Position numbers and translations under genes: made by a program
Notes under the pieces: model-generated
Seen by the model: only the letters and a program-made list of their open reading frames with translations
What the model was told of the DNA's origin: nothing
The model's database searches: none
Part shown: positions 1 to 8,294 of the stretch, piece after piece
Layout of the letters: every line of letters begins with the position of its first letter
How positions within the stretch are numbered: the stretch's first letter is position 1
NCBI RefSeq assembly: GCF_902170565.1
Contig: NZ_CABHXX010000070.1
Span: forward strand, 1-64,000
Reading direction: 5' to 3'
Origin: Yersinia thracica
Lineage (GTDB): Bacteria; Pseudomonadota; Gammaproteobacteria; Enterobacterales; Enterobacteriaceae
Length of the DNA: 64,000 bases

Positions 1-26
1 CTCATGAATAGATAAGGAAATATTAT

Positions 27-323
27 ATGAATGATAGTAACCCTATTCAATACATGCTGGGTGATTTGCATGGGAGATATAGTAAGTTAAAGTCTGACTT
101 GGATAAACTTAAGGTTTTTCAACAGCATATTAATTTACTGCAACAGCGGGCAGATAATGATAGTCAAGCAAGAGAAACACTATCACGTCTGGATGCTGCT
201 TTTCCTGATGGTTTTAAACAAGAAAAAGCCAAGATGATGGATTGTATTTCTCAGATGAATATACAGTTTAAACAATTGGAGACACAGCTTAAAAACATAA
301 ATGCTACAGAGAATACGCAATGA
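27..323 (+). CDS. SseA-like type III secretion chaperone
   Basis: Small (98 aa), charged, helical protein that reads as the chaperone of the translocator filament and pore proteins. In Salmonella SPI-2, SseA binds SseB and SseD in the cytoplasm and keeps them secretion-competent. The C-terminal stretch FKQLETQLKNINA closely parallels the end of SseA as I recall it (FKQLEVRLKQLNA), and the size (SseA about 108 aa) and position directly before an SseB-like gene agree. A ribosome site AAGGAA lies 5 to 10 bases before the ATG. It is the first complete gene of the window; secretin and basal-body genes expected before it are outside. Function is inferred from similarity and gene order. Confidence 0.8.
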   Translation: MNDSNPIQYMLGDLHGRYSKLKSDLDKLKVFQQHINLLQQRADNDSQARETLSRLDAAFPDGFKQEKAKMMDCISQMNIQFKQLETQLKNINATENTQ

Positions 324-369
324 TGATTTTCCTTAAATATCACTCCGATTGGAGTGTAGGAGTCTGTAT

Positions 370-957
370 ATGTCAACGAATACTTATGTCAATATACCCG
401 AATATTTTGCAACACACGCAGCTAAACCATCTGGGAATGATGTAATTAAACACGCTTCACCTGCTGCGGTTAATGATTCTGATGATATTTTTAGTCTAGG
501 CTTGAAAGTCTTATATTCATTTCTTGATGTGCTTTCTAATATTGCTGGCACTAATTTTAAAGCGATGCAGGCGCGCTCAAAATATGCCAGCGATACGCAA
601 GAGATGTCTAACCGTGTTGATGAAGTTATTGCCAAAGCAGCAAAAGGCGATGATAAAACCAAAGAATCTCTACCTGATTCGGTGATTGGTTTTATGCGGA
701 AAAATGGCATTACCGTTGATGGCATGAATATTGATGAGTATTTAAAAAAGAATGGCCCAGAACTGGATAAAGGGCAATTACAGGCAGTGAAAGCTTCATT
801 GGATAATGAAAAGAGCCGGGCCACGGACACAATGAGCCAGGATCAATTGCAGTTACAGAAAATAATGCAAAGTTATAACGTTTGCTCCAATAACATCAGC
901 ACATTACAGACCGGTTTAAAAGATTTACTGATAACGATTGCCCGAAGTTTCTGCTAA
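370..957 (+). CDS. sctA: SseB/EspA-like translocon filament protein (SctA)
   Basis: Protein of 195 aa, matching the length of Salmonella SseB (196 aa). In SPI-2 and LEE systems this protein forms the filament that extends the needle and links it to the pore. The N-terminal half has a hydrophobic patch (about residues 40-65) and the C-terminal half is rich in Q, K and coiled-coil-type heptads, as in EspA/SseB. I start it at the ATG at 370, which follows a GGAG/TAGGAG ribosome site; a TTG at 349 is in frame but has no such site. It lies between an SseA-like and an SscA-like chaperone, the SPI-2 order. It is expected to be a secreted substrate of the apparatus downstream. Confidence 0.8.
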   Translation: MSTNTYVNIPEYFATHAAKPSGNDVIKHASPAAVNDSDDIFSLGLKVLYSFLDVLSNIAGTNFKAMQARSKYASDTQEMSNRVDEVIAKAAKGDDKTKESLPDSVIGFMRKNGITVDGMNIDEYLKKNGPELDKGQLQAVKASLDNEKSRATDTMSQDQLQLQKIMQSYNVCSNNISTLQTGLKDLLITIARSFC

Positions 958-986
958 CTCAATCGCGATGGTAAGGATGGTGTGAA

Positions 987-1445
987 ATGAGTATTCAACC
1001 AAGTGATGAGGTTATTAACTTTATGAGGCGCGGCGGTTCTTTGCGCATGTTAACCAAAATGAACCCACAAGATTTGGCATTGGTATATGAATACACCGTC
1101 CAGTTATGCCAAGGAGGGGAATATAACAGCGCCAAGCAGTTATTAAATCTATTAGTGCGACTGGATCATTGGAATTTCTCTTATTGGCTGACTTTGGGGG
1201 CGTGTTATCAGCAAACGGCTGATTTCCATCAGGCAATTTATTGCTTTAGTCGTGCGGGACAAATTCAGGTTGATGACCCTCGTCCATCCTGTTTGGCGGC
1301 TGAATGTTATATGGCCTGCGGTAATAGGATTTACGCGGGGAAAGCTTTCCGAATGTCATTGAATTGGTGCCATTCTCACACTGAATGGACTCAAGTGAAA
1401 CAACAAGCCGAGCGCGGCTTAGCAGCTTTACAGTTGGAGGTGTGA
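987..1445 (+). CDS. SscA/SycD-family translocator chaperone (TPR protein)
   Basis: 152-aa class II type III chaperone of the SycD/LcrH/SicA family. Residues about 30-140 hold three tetratricopeptide-like repeats (LALVYEYTVQLCQGGEYNSA, then FSYWLTLGACYQQTADFHQA, then PRPSCLAAECYMACGNRIYA), the fold that cradles hydrophobic pore-forming translocators. It precedes the SseC-like translocator by one base (stop at 1445, ATG at 1447), so the two are likely translationally coupled and the SseC-like protein is the probable client. SycD-family chaperones in other systems (SicA, IpgC, SycB) also act as co-activators of AraC-type regulators; an AraC-type gene lies in this cluster. Confidence 0.85.
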   Translation: MSIQPSDEVINFMRRGGSLRMLTKMNPQDLALVYEYTVQLCQGGEYNSAKQLLNLLVRLDHWNFSYWLTLGACYQQTADFHQAIYCFSRAGQIQVDDPRPSCLAAECYMACGNRIYAGKAFRMSLNWCHSHTEWTQVKQQAERGLAALQLEV

Positions 1446-1446
1446 C

Positions 1447-2913
1447 ATGTCCGATGCGATAGGTGTTAAAGCCACTTTTCTGAATGATTGGGCAATGGTG
1501 AATGCGGGTAAAAGCTCGGCTTTATCGCCGGTAAAAATGCCTGATTGGCGTGGTATTGCTGGGCTTCCCCCCTTAATGGATGCCAATACAAACTCAGCCA
1601 AAGTGACACGACAAAACGCGCAAGGCGCACTCGATCGCTTGCTAACATCTATACCGCGTTCGGGTTCAAATGAAGTGGGCAATAACCGACTTTCGCTTGA
1701 CCGACTAGGCAGCGCGGATATGCAACTCATTATGTCGATGGCCGGAAATCTGAATCTTGGGGTTTTCTCTGATTTGTGCCAGTCGATCGGCAAGCAAATG
1801 GAGCGTGCCACAGATGTTCAGGCTTTCTTGCGCGATAAACGTGTCTCTGAATATCAAAAACAGATTGATAAAGCGGTTGAACAGGCAGATAAAGCCAAAA
1901 AAGCGGGCATTTTCAATGCCGTATTTGATTGGTTTATCGGTGCTGTCGAGGTGGTTTATGGCGCGCTGAAGGTTGTTGAGGGCGTAGTAACCGGCGATCC
2001 CGTCGCCATTGCCTCGGGTGTTGCTTATTTTTCTGCGGGCACGGCGGGTTTGGTCAAAGCCGTGGCGGAAACGGCGATGTTATTGGGAGCATCAAAGGAA
2101 AAATGTCAGGAAGTTATTGATATTGCAGGTAAAGTCCAACTTGGCTTTGAATGTTTTGCTATGGCCATTGACCTGTTTCAGGCTGCTCGCGCAATCAATG
2201 CTGCCCGTGCGGTGACTCAAGGTGCGGGTGATGTGCTGAAAAAGGGCGGTGGCGAAGCATTGACGGATGCTATTAAACGGGGAGCGACTGAAGAAGTTGA
2301 GCAGTTAGCTGGGCAGTTTGGTAAGGATGTGAGTCAGCAGGTCAGCCGCAATATCTCAATGAAAGCGATGGAAATAGAAATGGTTGAGGCCAGTGAGATG
2401 GCGTCAGCCGCCGCTCAGCAGGCGGTAAAGGCCGAAATGACGCTGGTGCGTAATATCACCAAGTCATTTACCCAGGAAGGAATTGAAAAACTGGTGAGCG
2501 GGGTGACGAAAAAACTGGCTCAGGATGCAATAAAAAAAGGGGTCACTCTCACAACAGAAGAATTGAGCCAACAATGTACCAAAGCCATTATGAAAAGATC
2601 AATTAAGACAATTTTAAAAGATATTGCCACTTCACCTTTACTGATTATTCAAAAATGCAGTAGTGCGGCAGTACAAATTAATAATGGCCAGTTATCTGTT
2701 CAGAATTCCGGGTTACAAAAAGAGATCCAAAAATTAATTCTTAATCAAGATTTTATTCAATTTATGGACGAATGGGTAGAGCGAAATAAACAGCATCAGC
2801 TTAAACAACTTAAAGAAACGTCCCAAGATGCACAAGATACATTGACAAAACTCAATGACAATATCCATCAGAATGGCATGTTGCAAGTCAATATTGCGAG
2901 TTCATTGATATAG
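1447..2913 (+). CDS. sctE: SseC/YopB-like translocation pore protein (SctE)
   Basis: 488 aa, the same size as Salmonella SseC (about 484 aa). Large hydrophobic translocator that inserts in the host membrane as part of the pore. Two hydrophobic helical segments are visible at about residues 152-180 (AGIFNAVFDWFIGAVEVVYG...) and 185-215 (AIASGVAYFSAGTAGLVKA...), the hairpin typical of the YopB/IpaB/SseC family; the rest is alanine-, glutamine- and lysine-rich with long predicted helices. The GGAGGT ribosome site lies inside the end of the preceding chaperone gene. It needs its upstream chaperone for stability, by analogy with SscA-SseC. Confidence 0.85.
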   Translation: MSDAIGVKATFLNDWAMVNAGKSSALSPVKMPDWRGIAGLPPLMDANTNSAKVTRQNAQGALDRLLTSIPRSGSNEVGNNRLSLDRLGSADMQLIMSMAGNLNLGVFSDLCQSIGKQMERATDVQAFLRDKRVSEYQKQIDKAVEQADKAKKAGIFNAVFDWFIGAVEVVYGALKVVEGVVTGDPVAIASGVAYFSAGTAGLVKAVAETAMLLGASKEKCQEVIDIAGKVQLGFECFAMAIDLFQAARAINAARAVTQGAGDVLKKGGGEALTDAIKRGATEEVEQLAGQFGKDVSQQVSRNISMKAMEIEMVEASEMASAAAQQAVKAEMTLVRNITKSFTQEGIEKLVSGVTKKLAQDAIKKGVTLTTEELSQQCTKAIMKRSIKTILKDIATSPLLIIQKCSSAAVQINNGQLSVQNSGLQKEIQKLILNQDFIQFMDEWVERNKQHQLKQLKETSQDAQDTLTKLNDNIHQNGMLQVNIASSLI

Positions 2914-2923
2914 AGAGGTTATT

Positions 2924-3529
2924 ATGAGTACGATAGTCAATCATCAAATAACGTTGCCATCGCAAAATAAAATTGCTACTGAAAAAGATAATGAAGAAAT
3001 GGGAAATAAATTCATCTCAGACCTGTCCAATTTATTATCAGATCTGTCAAACATCATTTTTAAAATGAATGTTCTTTTTAAAAAAATGCGTGATTTACTG
3101 AATGCCTACAGTCAGAAGCAACAAATGTTAGGTTGGAATATTCAAGTAAGTTCAATGCAGAATAAACGGGAAGCGATCGATAAGACAGCAGCGGGAGCCA
3201 TTGCCAATGGTGTTTGCACTATTCTCTCTGGTGTAGTTAGCGGTGTGGGGGCAGTGGCCAGTTTAAAATTCGGTGATATTGCAACGCATGGTGGCTCGGC
3301 GTTAGGGCAACTTGGGGCGGGTAGCGGTAAATTAGTTGAAGGGGATATGGCACAGAATGCTGATTTGCTGCGCATGACCAGTGATCTGCAAAGCACTGGT
3401 GCACAATCTTATAATAAAAATATCAGTGAGTTGTTGGATAAGATGAATGAGGCCCGCCAAAATATGAAGGATTTGTGTAATACCGTAAGCAATATGATGG
3501 GCCAAATTTCCATGGCTGTGAAGTTATGA
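2924..3529 (+). CDS. sctB: SseD/EspB-like translocator (SctB)
   Basis: 201-aa protein in the position and size of SseD (about 195 aa), the smaller pore subunit that works with the SseC-like protein. A single hydrophobic stretch at about residues 86-112 (AAGAIANGVCTILSGVVSGV) fits the EspB/SseD/YopD class; the C-terminal region (NKNISELLDKMNEARQNMKD) is amphipathic. Ribosome site GAGAGG precedes the ATG. It is 10 bases after the SseC-like gene and 3 bases before the SseE-like gene, clearly one transcription unit. Confidence 0.8.
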   Translation: MSTIVNHQITLPSQNKIATEKDNEEMGNKFISDLSNLLSDLSNIIFKMNVLFKKMRDLLNAYSQKQQMLGWNIQVSSMQNKREAIDKTAAGAIANGVCTILSGVVSGVGAVASLKFGDIATHGGSALGQLGAGSGKLVEGDMAQNADLLRMTSDLQSTGAQSYNKNISELLDKMNEARQNMKDLCNTVSNMMGQISMAVKL

Positions 3530-3532
3530 TAT

Positions 3533-3934
3533 ATGAAATATAACCCATACAGTGCTGAACAATACTTAAGTAATAAGGGCTGCACAGTCAAAACAGCTTA
3601 CTTTGAAAATAGTGCATTTAAAATGGGTCATGAGTTTTTCCATTATGGCTATCGTGTTGTCTACCGGGTTGAGCACAGTGAGTTTATTATTTGTCATCTA
3701 GAGGTCATGAATAAGGATGGCCAACCCGGTGAATTTTTAAAATTATTTAATTTATTACATCAATTAGGAATGAGTATTACTGACTTGTCGATAATCAGAA
3801 TGATTATTGTTAATAATATTGCTAACCCAACCTTGCAGTTAATACGCCACCGTCTTATTAAGCTGCTCATAGCCAAAGGTGCTTTCAATAAAAATATTGA
3901 TGGTGATGATTGGTTGTTATTTGATGTTAGCTAA
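3533..3934 (+). CDS. SseE-like type III secretion protein
   Basis: 133-aa protein in the SseE slot between the SseD-like translocator and the SscB-like chaperone; Salmonella SseE is about 137 aa. It starts at an ATG four bases after the SseD stop with no clear ribosome site of its own, so coupling to sctB translation is likely. The sequence is aromatic- and isoleucine-rich and AT-rich in codon use, with no motif I recognise. SseE is thought to be a small chaperone-like protein; here the call rests on position and length only. Confidence 0.6.
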   Translation: MKYNPYSAEQYLSNKGCTVKTAYFENSAFKMGHEFFHYGYRVVYRVEHSEFIICHLEVMNKDGQPGEFLKLFNLLHQLGMSITDLSIIRMIIVNNIANPTLQLIRHRLIKLLIAKGAFNKNIDGDDWLLFDVS

Positions 3935-3942
3935 GGGATAAG

Positions 3943-4425
3943 ATGAGTGAAGATAGCATCAAGGAATTACAGGCTATTTGCGAAAAAATAAATGCCACAC
4001 TGACGTGTAACGGCATTATTAACACACAAATGATGAATGATAGTCAGGATATTTCTTCTCAGGAGGTGCATACAAGATATGAACGGGGTTATCAGGCCTG
4101 GCTGGCGGATAATTATATTGCTGCAATAGAGGAGTTTTCTTGGCTGACATTACATTGCCCGTTAGAACCGCAATTTCATTTGGCTTTGGCGGGTGCTATG
4201 CAAATGCAGCAGGAGTTTAGGTTAGCGCTGAGTGCTTATGCTTGTGCATTGCTTTTAGAGGCACGAGATCCTGAACCGGTCTATCAAATGGCAGTTTGTT
4301 TACAGGCGATGGGAAATGGAGCTGATGCCAGAGAAGCATTACAAACTGCCATTGAAATGAGCTATCTTAACTCTGAATACGCCCCGACGGCTGAAAAAGC
4401 CAATCAATTATTAAACAGTATTTGA
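3943..4425 (+). CDS. SscB-like TPR chaperone
   Basis: 160-aa second SycD-family chaperone. TPR-type repeats are visible at about residues 45-150 (YERGYQAWLADNYIAAIEEF, FHLALAGAMQMQQEFRLALS, PVYQMAVCLQAMGNGADARE). In SPI-2 the equivalent SscB (144 aa) is the chaperone of SseF, and here too the next gene encodes an SseF-like membrane protein. The N-terminal 40 residues are longer than in SscA-type proteins. It starts 9 bases after the SseE-like gene with GGGAT before the ATG. Its last codons fall inside a 16-bp tandem repeat that fills the gap to the next gene. Confidence 0.8.
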   Translation: MSEDSIKELQAICEKINATLTCNGIINTQMMNDSQDISSQEVHTRYERGYQAWLADNYIAAIEEFSWLTLHCPLEPQFHLALAGAMQMQQEFRLALSAYACALLLEARDPEPVYQMAVCLQAMGNGADAREALQTAIEMSYLNSEYAPTAEKANQLLNSI

Positions 4426-4480
4426 AAAAATCAGTATCTGAAATAAATAGTACCTGAGATAAATAATATCTGAAACAGAC
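4417..4480 (+). repeat. Four tandem copies of a 16-bp unit before the SseF-like gene
   Basis: Four consecutive 16-bp units of the form AGTATCTGAAATAAAT: 4417-4432, 4449-4464 and 4433-4448 are close copies and 4465-4480 is more diverged (AATATCTGAAACAGAC). The first unit includes the SscB stop codon. The core is TATCTGAAATAAA. This could be a regulator binding array, a slippage-prone leader, or a simple duplication; the sequence does not decide. Confidence 0.75.
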
Positions 4481-4518
4481 AATATAGTTTGTATAAGCCA
4501 TATTTAAGGTGGATAACT

Positions 4519-5388
4519 ATGACCCTAATAACAGCATCCGAAACAACTCAGTATCCAGATATCACCTCCAATTTTAATCCCATGGAAACAAGTGTCAATC
4601 CGGAATCTGATGATAAAAAACCTATTCTTCTTGCTTTAGCTGAATTGGTGGGAAAGCTTAGGAATAATGCTTGTGATGAGACAAACATTAGCGTTAACAA
4701 GTTAGGCGACACTCAAGAAATTGAACTGGATGAATTAAAAAGTGCCAGAGTTAAAATAGCTAAAAAACAATTCTTTATCAATGTTATTGAGTCGATTGTT
4801 TCTCTTGTTTCATTTTCTGTCGGCGTTGGGATCAGTATTTGTAGCGGTGGTGTAGCAACCCCTGTTGCTGTTATTACGGGTTTAAATCTTATGCTCTCAC
4901 TGTCTAATTTGGCCTGTGCTTATCATAACTGGAGTTGTGCCAGTCAAAATAAAGAAGAACTGACGATGGGCAGTGATGCAATACAACAGGCTGTTTTTAT
5001 ATTAGCTAAGTATTGTCAGGCTTCACCGATGAATGCTAAAAAAATTGCCCGCTTCACCTCGTATTTTATTAGGGCCGGAATGGTGGTTTCTCTCGGCGTA
5101 ATAGGTGGACTTATCCATCCGGTTATTAATAATAGTTTATGCCTACTTGCCAAGAGTTATGCCCCGATATTAACCACCATAATGAGTGTGGTCGCGGCGG
5201 GGGCTTTAGGAACCGGGATGAATCAGGACAGTGATGCAAAAGACGCTATTATAGAAAAATTAACCACAACTGTAAAAGAGACTGCCGAACAATTAGCCAA
5301 ATCTGACGAAGAGAATGGTTTTATAGCTGCATTGGAAACACTAATACAATTATATAAATATCATCCAGATACCATTAATGGAACTTAG
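4519..5388 (+). CDS. SseF-like membrane effector candidate
   Basis: 289-aa protein starting at the ATG at 4519 (AAGGTGG ribosome site 6 bases before; a TTG at 4489 is in frame but unsupported). Two hydrophobic blocks, about residues 90-140 (SLVSFSVGVGISICSGGVAT and on) and 185-235 (FIRAGMVVSLGVIGGLIHPV and on), flank a polar centre; both ends are polar and acidic. Position after the SscB-like chaperone and this two-block hydrophobic layout resemble SseF/SseG, the SPI-2 effectors that act on the vacuole membrane in host cells. I see no separate SseG-like gene. It might instead be an additional translocator; secretion has not been shown. Confidence 0.55.
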   Translation: MTLITASETTQYPDITSNFNPMETSVNPESDDKKPILLALAELVGKLRNNACDETNISVNKLGDTQEIELDELKSARVKIAKKQFFINVIESIVSLVSFSVGVGISICSGGVATPVAVITGLNLMLSLSNLACAYHNWSCASQNKEELTMGSDAIQQAVFILAKYCQASPMNAKKIARFTSYFIRAGMVVSLGVIGGLIHPVINNSLCLLAKSYAPILTTIMSVVAAGALGTGMNQDSDAKDAIIEKLTTTVKETAEQLAKSDEENGFIAALETLIQLYKYHPDTINGT

Positions 5389-5462
5389 GGTCTAAGCCGG
5401 ATAGCCCTGAGCGGTATTATTTGTCACTCTTGTTTAAGAACAATGACACTCGAAGGGATATG

Positions 5463-6170
5463 ATGAAATCAATAAAATTTATTCTATTTCGGCAAGAGGG
5501 AATATTACGTATTGAAGGCGTTGGCCATACTGTGCCTGCGGGGAATTTAGTGATTACCGATGAGCAGGCCAGTGTGTCCTCTTTTTCACAAAGTACGTTT
5601 ATTTCAATATTATGTCATTCCATCGATCTTTTACCGCTATACAAAGAATTAGCCAGTAAGATGGTGCAGCCGAATAAATTCCGCTTACCCCTAAATGTTT
5701 GTGAGCGCTATAAGATATTACCTGCTAACAACGACATTATTTGTGCAGCTGAGCAGTTAGTTGATATTGAACGAAGTGCATCGTTACGATTTCTTTATCT
5801 TTATTGTTTAGGCCTGGAACCGGTTTATTTTTCCAGATTATTAGAATCAATTGTCGGAACTAATAATGAATTACTGGAGTTCTTTGAGAAAAACCGCCTC
5901 AATCCATGGACAGTTGCGCGTTATGCCAATGAATTAGGTATTTCGACACGTAAATTGAATTTCCTATTTTATGAAAAGTTCGGGATGTCTGCGAAGCAAT
6001 GGCTTTTGGATCAACGGTTGAAAAAAGGGTGCGAGCTGCTGCTATCCACACGATTACGTGTGGCAGATATTGCTCTGGAGTGTGGTTTTAGTAATCACGC
6101 TCATTTCTCTGATAGTTTTCGTCGCCGTTTTCAGCAGTGTCCGTCACATATGCGGTCACTCATGGAATAG
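5463..6170 (+). CDS. AraC-family transcriptional activator of the type III cluster
   Basis: About 235 aa. The C-terminal third (from about residue 150, NPWTVARYANELGISTRKLN, to ALECGFSNHAHFSDSFRRRF) is a typical double helix-turn-helix AraC domain; the N-terminal part is short and not a sugar-binding cupin by eye. The ATG at 5463 is best spaced from AAGGG at 5453-5457; an ATG at 5460 is possible. It lies between the translocator block and the needle gene, whose ATG is 9 bases beyond its stop, on the same strand. This position and type recall InvF, MxiE and YsaE, activators inside other type III clusters that need a SycD-family chaperone as partner. Salmonella SPI-2 itself has no AraC gene here. 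Confidence 0.8.
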   Translation: MKSIKFILFRQEGILRIEGVGHTVPAGNLVITDEQASVSSFSQSTFISILCHSIDLLPLYKELASKMVQPNKFRLPLNVCERYKILPANNDIICAAEQLVDIERSASLRFLYLYCLGLEPVYFSRLLESIVGTNNELLEFFEKNRLNPWTVARYANELGISTRKLNFLFYEKFGMSAKQWLLDQRLKKGCELLLSTRLRVADIALECGFSNHAHFSDSFRRRFQQCPSHMRSLME

Positions 6171-6178
6171 GAGGATTA

Positions 6179-6394
6179 ATGGATATAAACGCATTAGTGA
6201 ATGGGCTGGCACAAAGCATCAATAAGATGGGGCAGGATTTTCAAAGCCAAATGGCATCCGGCAATCCCACTGATCCTGAGCATATGCTAAAGATGCAATT
6301 CGCTATGCAGCAGTATTCATCTTATATCAATTTCAGCAGTGCGTTGATGAAGGGAATTAAGGATATGACCAGTGGGATTATTGCCAAAATATGA
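6179..6394 (+). CDS. sctF: Needle subunit SsaG-like (SctF)
   Basis: 71 aa, exactly the length of Salmonella SsaG, and nearly superposable on it: MDINALVNGL at the start, then DPEHMLKMQFAMQQYSSYIN and the conserved end IKDMTSGIIAKI. This small helical-hairpin protein polymerises into the extracellular needle. A strong ribosome site GGAGGA sits directly before the ATG at 6179, consistent with high expression. Its stop overlaps the ATG of the next gene (ATGA). Confidence 0.93.
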   Translation: MDINALVNGLAQSINKMGQDFQSQMASGNPTDPEHMLKMQFAMQQYSSYINFSSALMKGIKDMTSGIIAKI

Positions 6395-6666
6395 TTTTAC
6401 TTTCAGCTCCTTGTCGCCAGTTAGTGGTGGAGGCCGCATTGGCGGGAGTCAACCACAGCTTGCTGGCAGAGGCTCGCGATATTCTTAACGTATTGCCCCA
6501 GTTAATTCCTGAACCTCAAGTGCGTTTAGTTTGTGAGGCAATGTTGTTATTTGGGCTTAATCGCCAAAGTGAAGCATTGGCGTTATTAGCGAGCTCCTCC
6601 TCTCAAGAGGCTCAGGGCATGTTGGCTTTACTGCAACAAGGGATTGCTTGTTCTGCCAAAATGTAA
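6391..6666 (+). CDS. SsaH-like needle-associated chaperone
   Basis: 91-aa TPR-like helical protein in the SsaH position between the needle and the inner-rod genes. Related small proteins (EscG, YscG class) are co-chaperones that hold needle subunits soluble in the cytoplasm. Visible helices: CRQLVVEAALAGVNHSLLAE, RLVCEAMLLFGLNRQSEALA, EAQGMLALLQQGIA, in TPR-like spacing. The ATG at 6391 overlaps the sctF stop, so it is translationally coupled. Assignment is by position, size and helical pattern. Confidence 0.75.
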   Translation: MILLSAPCRQLVVEAALAGVNHSLLAEARDILNVLPQLIPEPQVRLVCEAMLLFGLNRQSEALALLASSSSQEAQGMLALLQQGIACSAKM

Positions 6667-6707
6667 ACCTGCGCGATAAAACATTTTTATTAAAGCGAGA
6701 TTATTCG

Positions 6708-6956
6708 ATGGAAATTGATGCTATCAAAGCCGCCGTCAAGTTGAATTCCCCCTCTCAGCCACCTGCCGACGCCGAGCACATCGCCAAGTTTGCTCAGTTA
6801 ATGCAGCCGACTGAACCGGTTACGCCCATGATGTCTCCAGACCCATTGCTATTCATGCAGTCTGAATGGATGCATGCCACATTAGCCATTGATTTAACGG
6901 CTAAAGTTGCCGGTTTGGTCGGGCAAAACATTAATAAATTGGTCAATATGCAATGA
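6708..6956 (+). CDS. sctI: Inner rod protein SsaI-like (SctI)
   Basis: 82 aa, the same length as Salmonella SsaI. The C-terminal half (FMQSEWMHATLAIDLTAKVAG ending LVGQNINKLVNMQ) is the conserved rod domain that joins the needle base to the export gate. An in-frame start at 6648 is possible but the ATG at 6708 follows AAGCGAG and gives the family length. Its stop overlaps the sctJ ATG. Confidence 0.85.
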   Translation: MEIDAIKAAVKLNSPSQPPADAEHIAKFAQLMQPTEPVTPMMSPDPLLFMQSEWMHATLAIDLTAKVAGLVGQNINKLVNMQ

Positions 6957-7684
6957 AACAGGTGCGGCGCACGGTCGCGCTATTACTGGTCGTGATGTCG
7001 CTTTCTGGCTGTGGTATGGAATTGTATAGCGGGCTTTCGGAAGGGGAGGCCAATCAGATGCTGGCGTTATTGATGTTGCACCAAATCAAAGCGGAAAAAC
7101 AATCTGAGAAGGGCGGCACCGTCGGGCTGAATGTCGATAAAAGTCAGTTTATTAACGCGGTGGAGCTGCTACGCCAGCATGGTTTTCCGCGCCAGCGATT
7201 TGCCACCGTGGACCAGTTGTTTCCGTCGAATCAGTTGGTGACTTCGCCGGGGCAAGAGCAGGCCAAAATGGTCTATTTAAAAGAGCAACAATTGGAAAGT
7301 ATGTTGAGCCATATGGATGGGGTGATTCAAGCTGATGTGACCATTGCCATGCCAGCACCGACAGACGGGAAAAGCAGTGTCCCCCATGCTGCCTCGGTGT
7401 TTATCAAATATTCGCCTGAGGTCAATTTACTGAGTTATCAGCCGCAAATTAAGAACCTGATCCGCGATGGCATTCCTGGGATTGATTTTTCACAAATTAG
7501 TGTGGTGATGCAGCCCGCTAATTATCGATTCACTGCCCCAGTAACACGGCAACAAAGCCACTCAGAAGCGGCCCTGCAATGGCTATTACGCCATGCCGCG
7601 ACATTACAAATCGTCTTAGGCACATTGCTGGTGTTGTTAGTCGGGCTGTCGACCGCCTGCTTATTGCGCTATCTGCGCCGATAA
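6953..7684 (+). CDS. sctJ: Inner membrane ring lipoprotein SsaJ-like (SctJ)
   Basis: 243 aa (SsaJ about 249). N-terminal lipoprotein signal with lipobox LSGC (Cys at residue 20), then the YscJ/PrgK ring-building domains (about 22-185, including EANQMLALLMLHQIKAEK and the second RBM domain FIKYSPEVNLLSYQ) and a C-terminal transmembrane helix at about 217-238. It forms the periplasmic-side inner ring of the basal body and stacks with SctD, which is not in this window. ATG overlaps the sctI stop. Confidence 0.93.
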   Translation: MKQVRRTVALLLVVMSLSGCGMELYSGLSEGEANQMLALLMLHQIKAEKQSEKGGTVGLNVDKSQFINAVELLRQHGFPRQRFATVDQLFPSNQLVTSPGQEQAKMVYLKEQQLESMLSHMDGVIQADVTIAMPAPTDGKSSVPHAASVFIKYSPEVNLLSYQPQIKNLIRDGIPGIDFSQISVVMQPANYRFTAPVTRQQSHSEAALQWLLRHAATLQIVLGTLLVLLVGLSTACLLRYLRR

Positions 7685-7700
7685 ATGACCGGAGGAAAGG

Positions 7701-8294
7701 ATGATATTGCCGTTAACACCCGATATTCGTTATTTGCATCAGTTAGCCTGGCGGCCGGCCCAATTTGCTCATCCATTGTGGTTGGCGGCGGCTGGCGTTA
7801 ACACCGAAAGTTACCGCTATGGCCGCAGCCAATTGCTGGATACCGCGTTGAATGCGGCGCTAAATCGCCTGCGAAACTTTCCTCAACAGGCGCTGCCCGC
7901 CGTCTTGAGTCAGCAACAGCAATGTCAAATAGTGGCATCTGAGCGCTTGTCGGCCCGCTGTTTGGCGTTGGGATTGGTTCATTTACAGTGTGATGATTAT
8001 CTGCGCTTTCGCCGTTACCGGCAGTCACTTTCGCCGCTATTAAGTGAGGGCGATATTCAGCAACTCATGGGGATGGGTTATCGCGGCCAGCTTCCTGCCA
8101 GATTAAATCCACAGCAATTACCCGCTGTTGCTTTGCGGTTGGGGCAGAGCCTGGCTCATGATGCCCGCAGTGATGATGTGGTGTGGCGGGCAATGTCTAT
8201 TTCGTTACCCCCGTTAACACGGGCGTTATCTTTGCCGCGGGCGCTATCCCTTTCGGCTGCTCATTGGTTAACCCGATTAGAGCGTTTGTTGTGA
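7701..8294 (+). CDS. sctK: SctK-type sorting platform protein (SPI-2 STM1410 position)
   Basis: 197-aa soluble protein, rich in Leu, Gln and Arg, located between sctJ and sctL. In type III clusters this slot holds SctK (YscK, OrgA, MxiK), the cytoplasmic adaptor joining the C-ring/sorting platform to the inner ring; in SPI-2 it is the small gene often left unnamed. The N-terminus (LHQLAWRPAQFAHPLWLAAA) is the recognisable SctK-like part. A GGAGGAAAGG ribosome site precedes the ATG at 7701. Its TGA overlaps the GTG start proposed for sctL. Confidence 0.7.
   Translation: MILPLTPDIRYLHQLAWRPAQFAHPLWLAAAGVNTESYRYGRSQLLDTALNAALNRLRNFPQQALPAVLSQQQQCQIVASERLSARCLALGLVHLQCDDYLRFRRYRQSLSPLLSEGDIQQLMGMGYRGQLPARLNPQQLPAVALRLGQSLAHDARSDDVVWRAMSISLPPLTRALSLPRALSLSAAHWLTRLERLL

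Noticed and set aside
384..830. A 148-codon antisense frame over the SseB-like gene
   Set aside because: Composition is that of the mirror strand of a real gene and no ribosome site is present.
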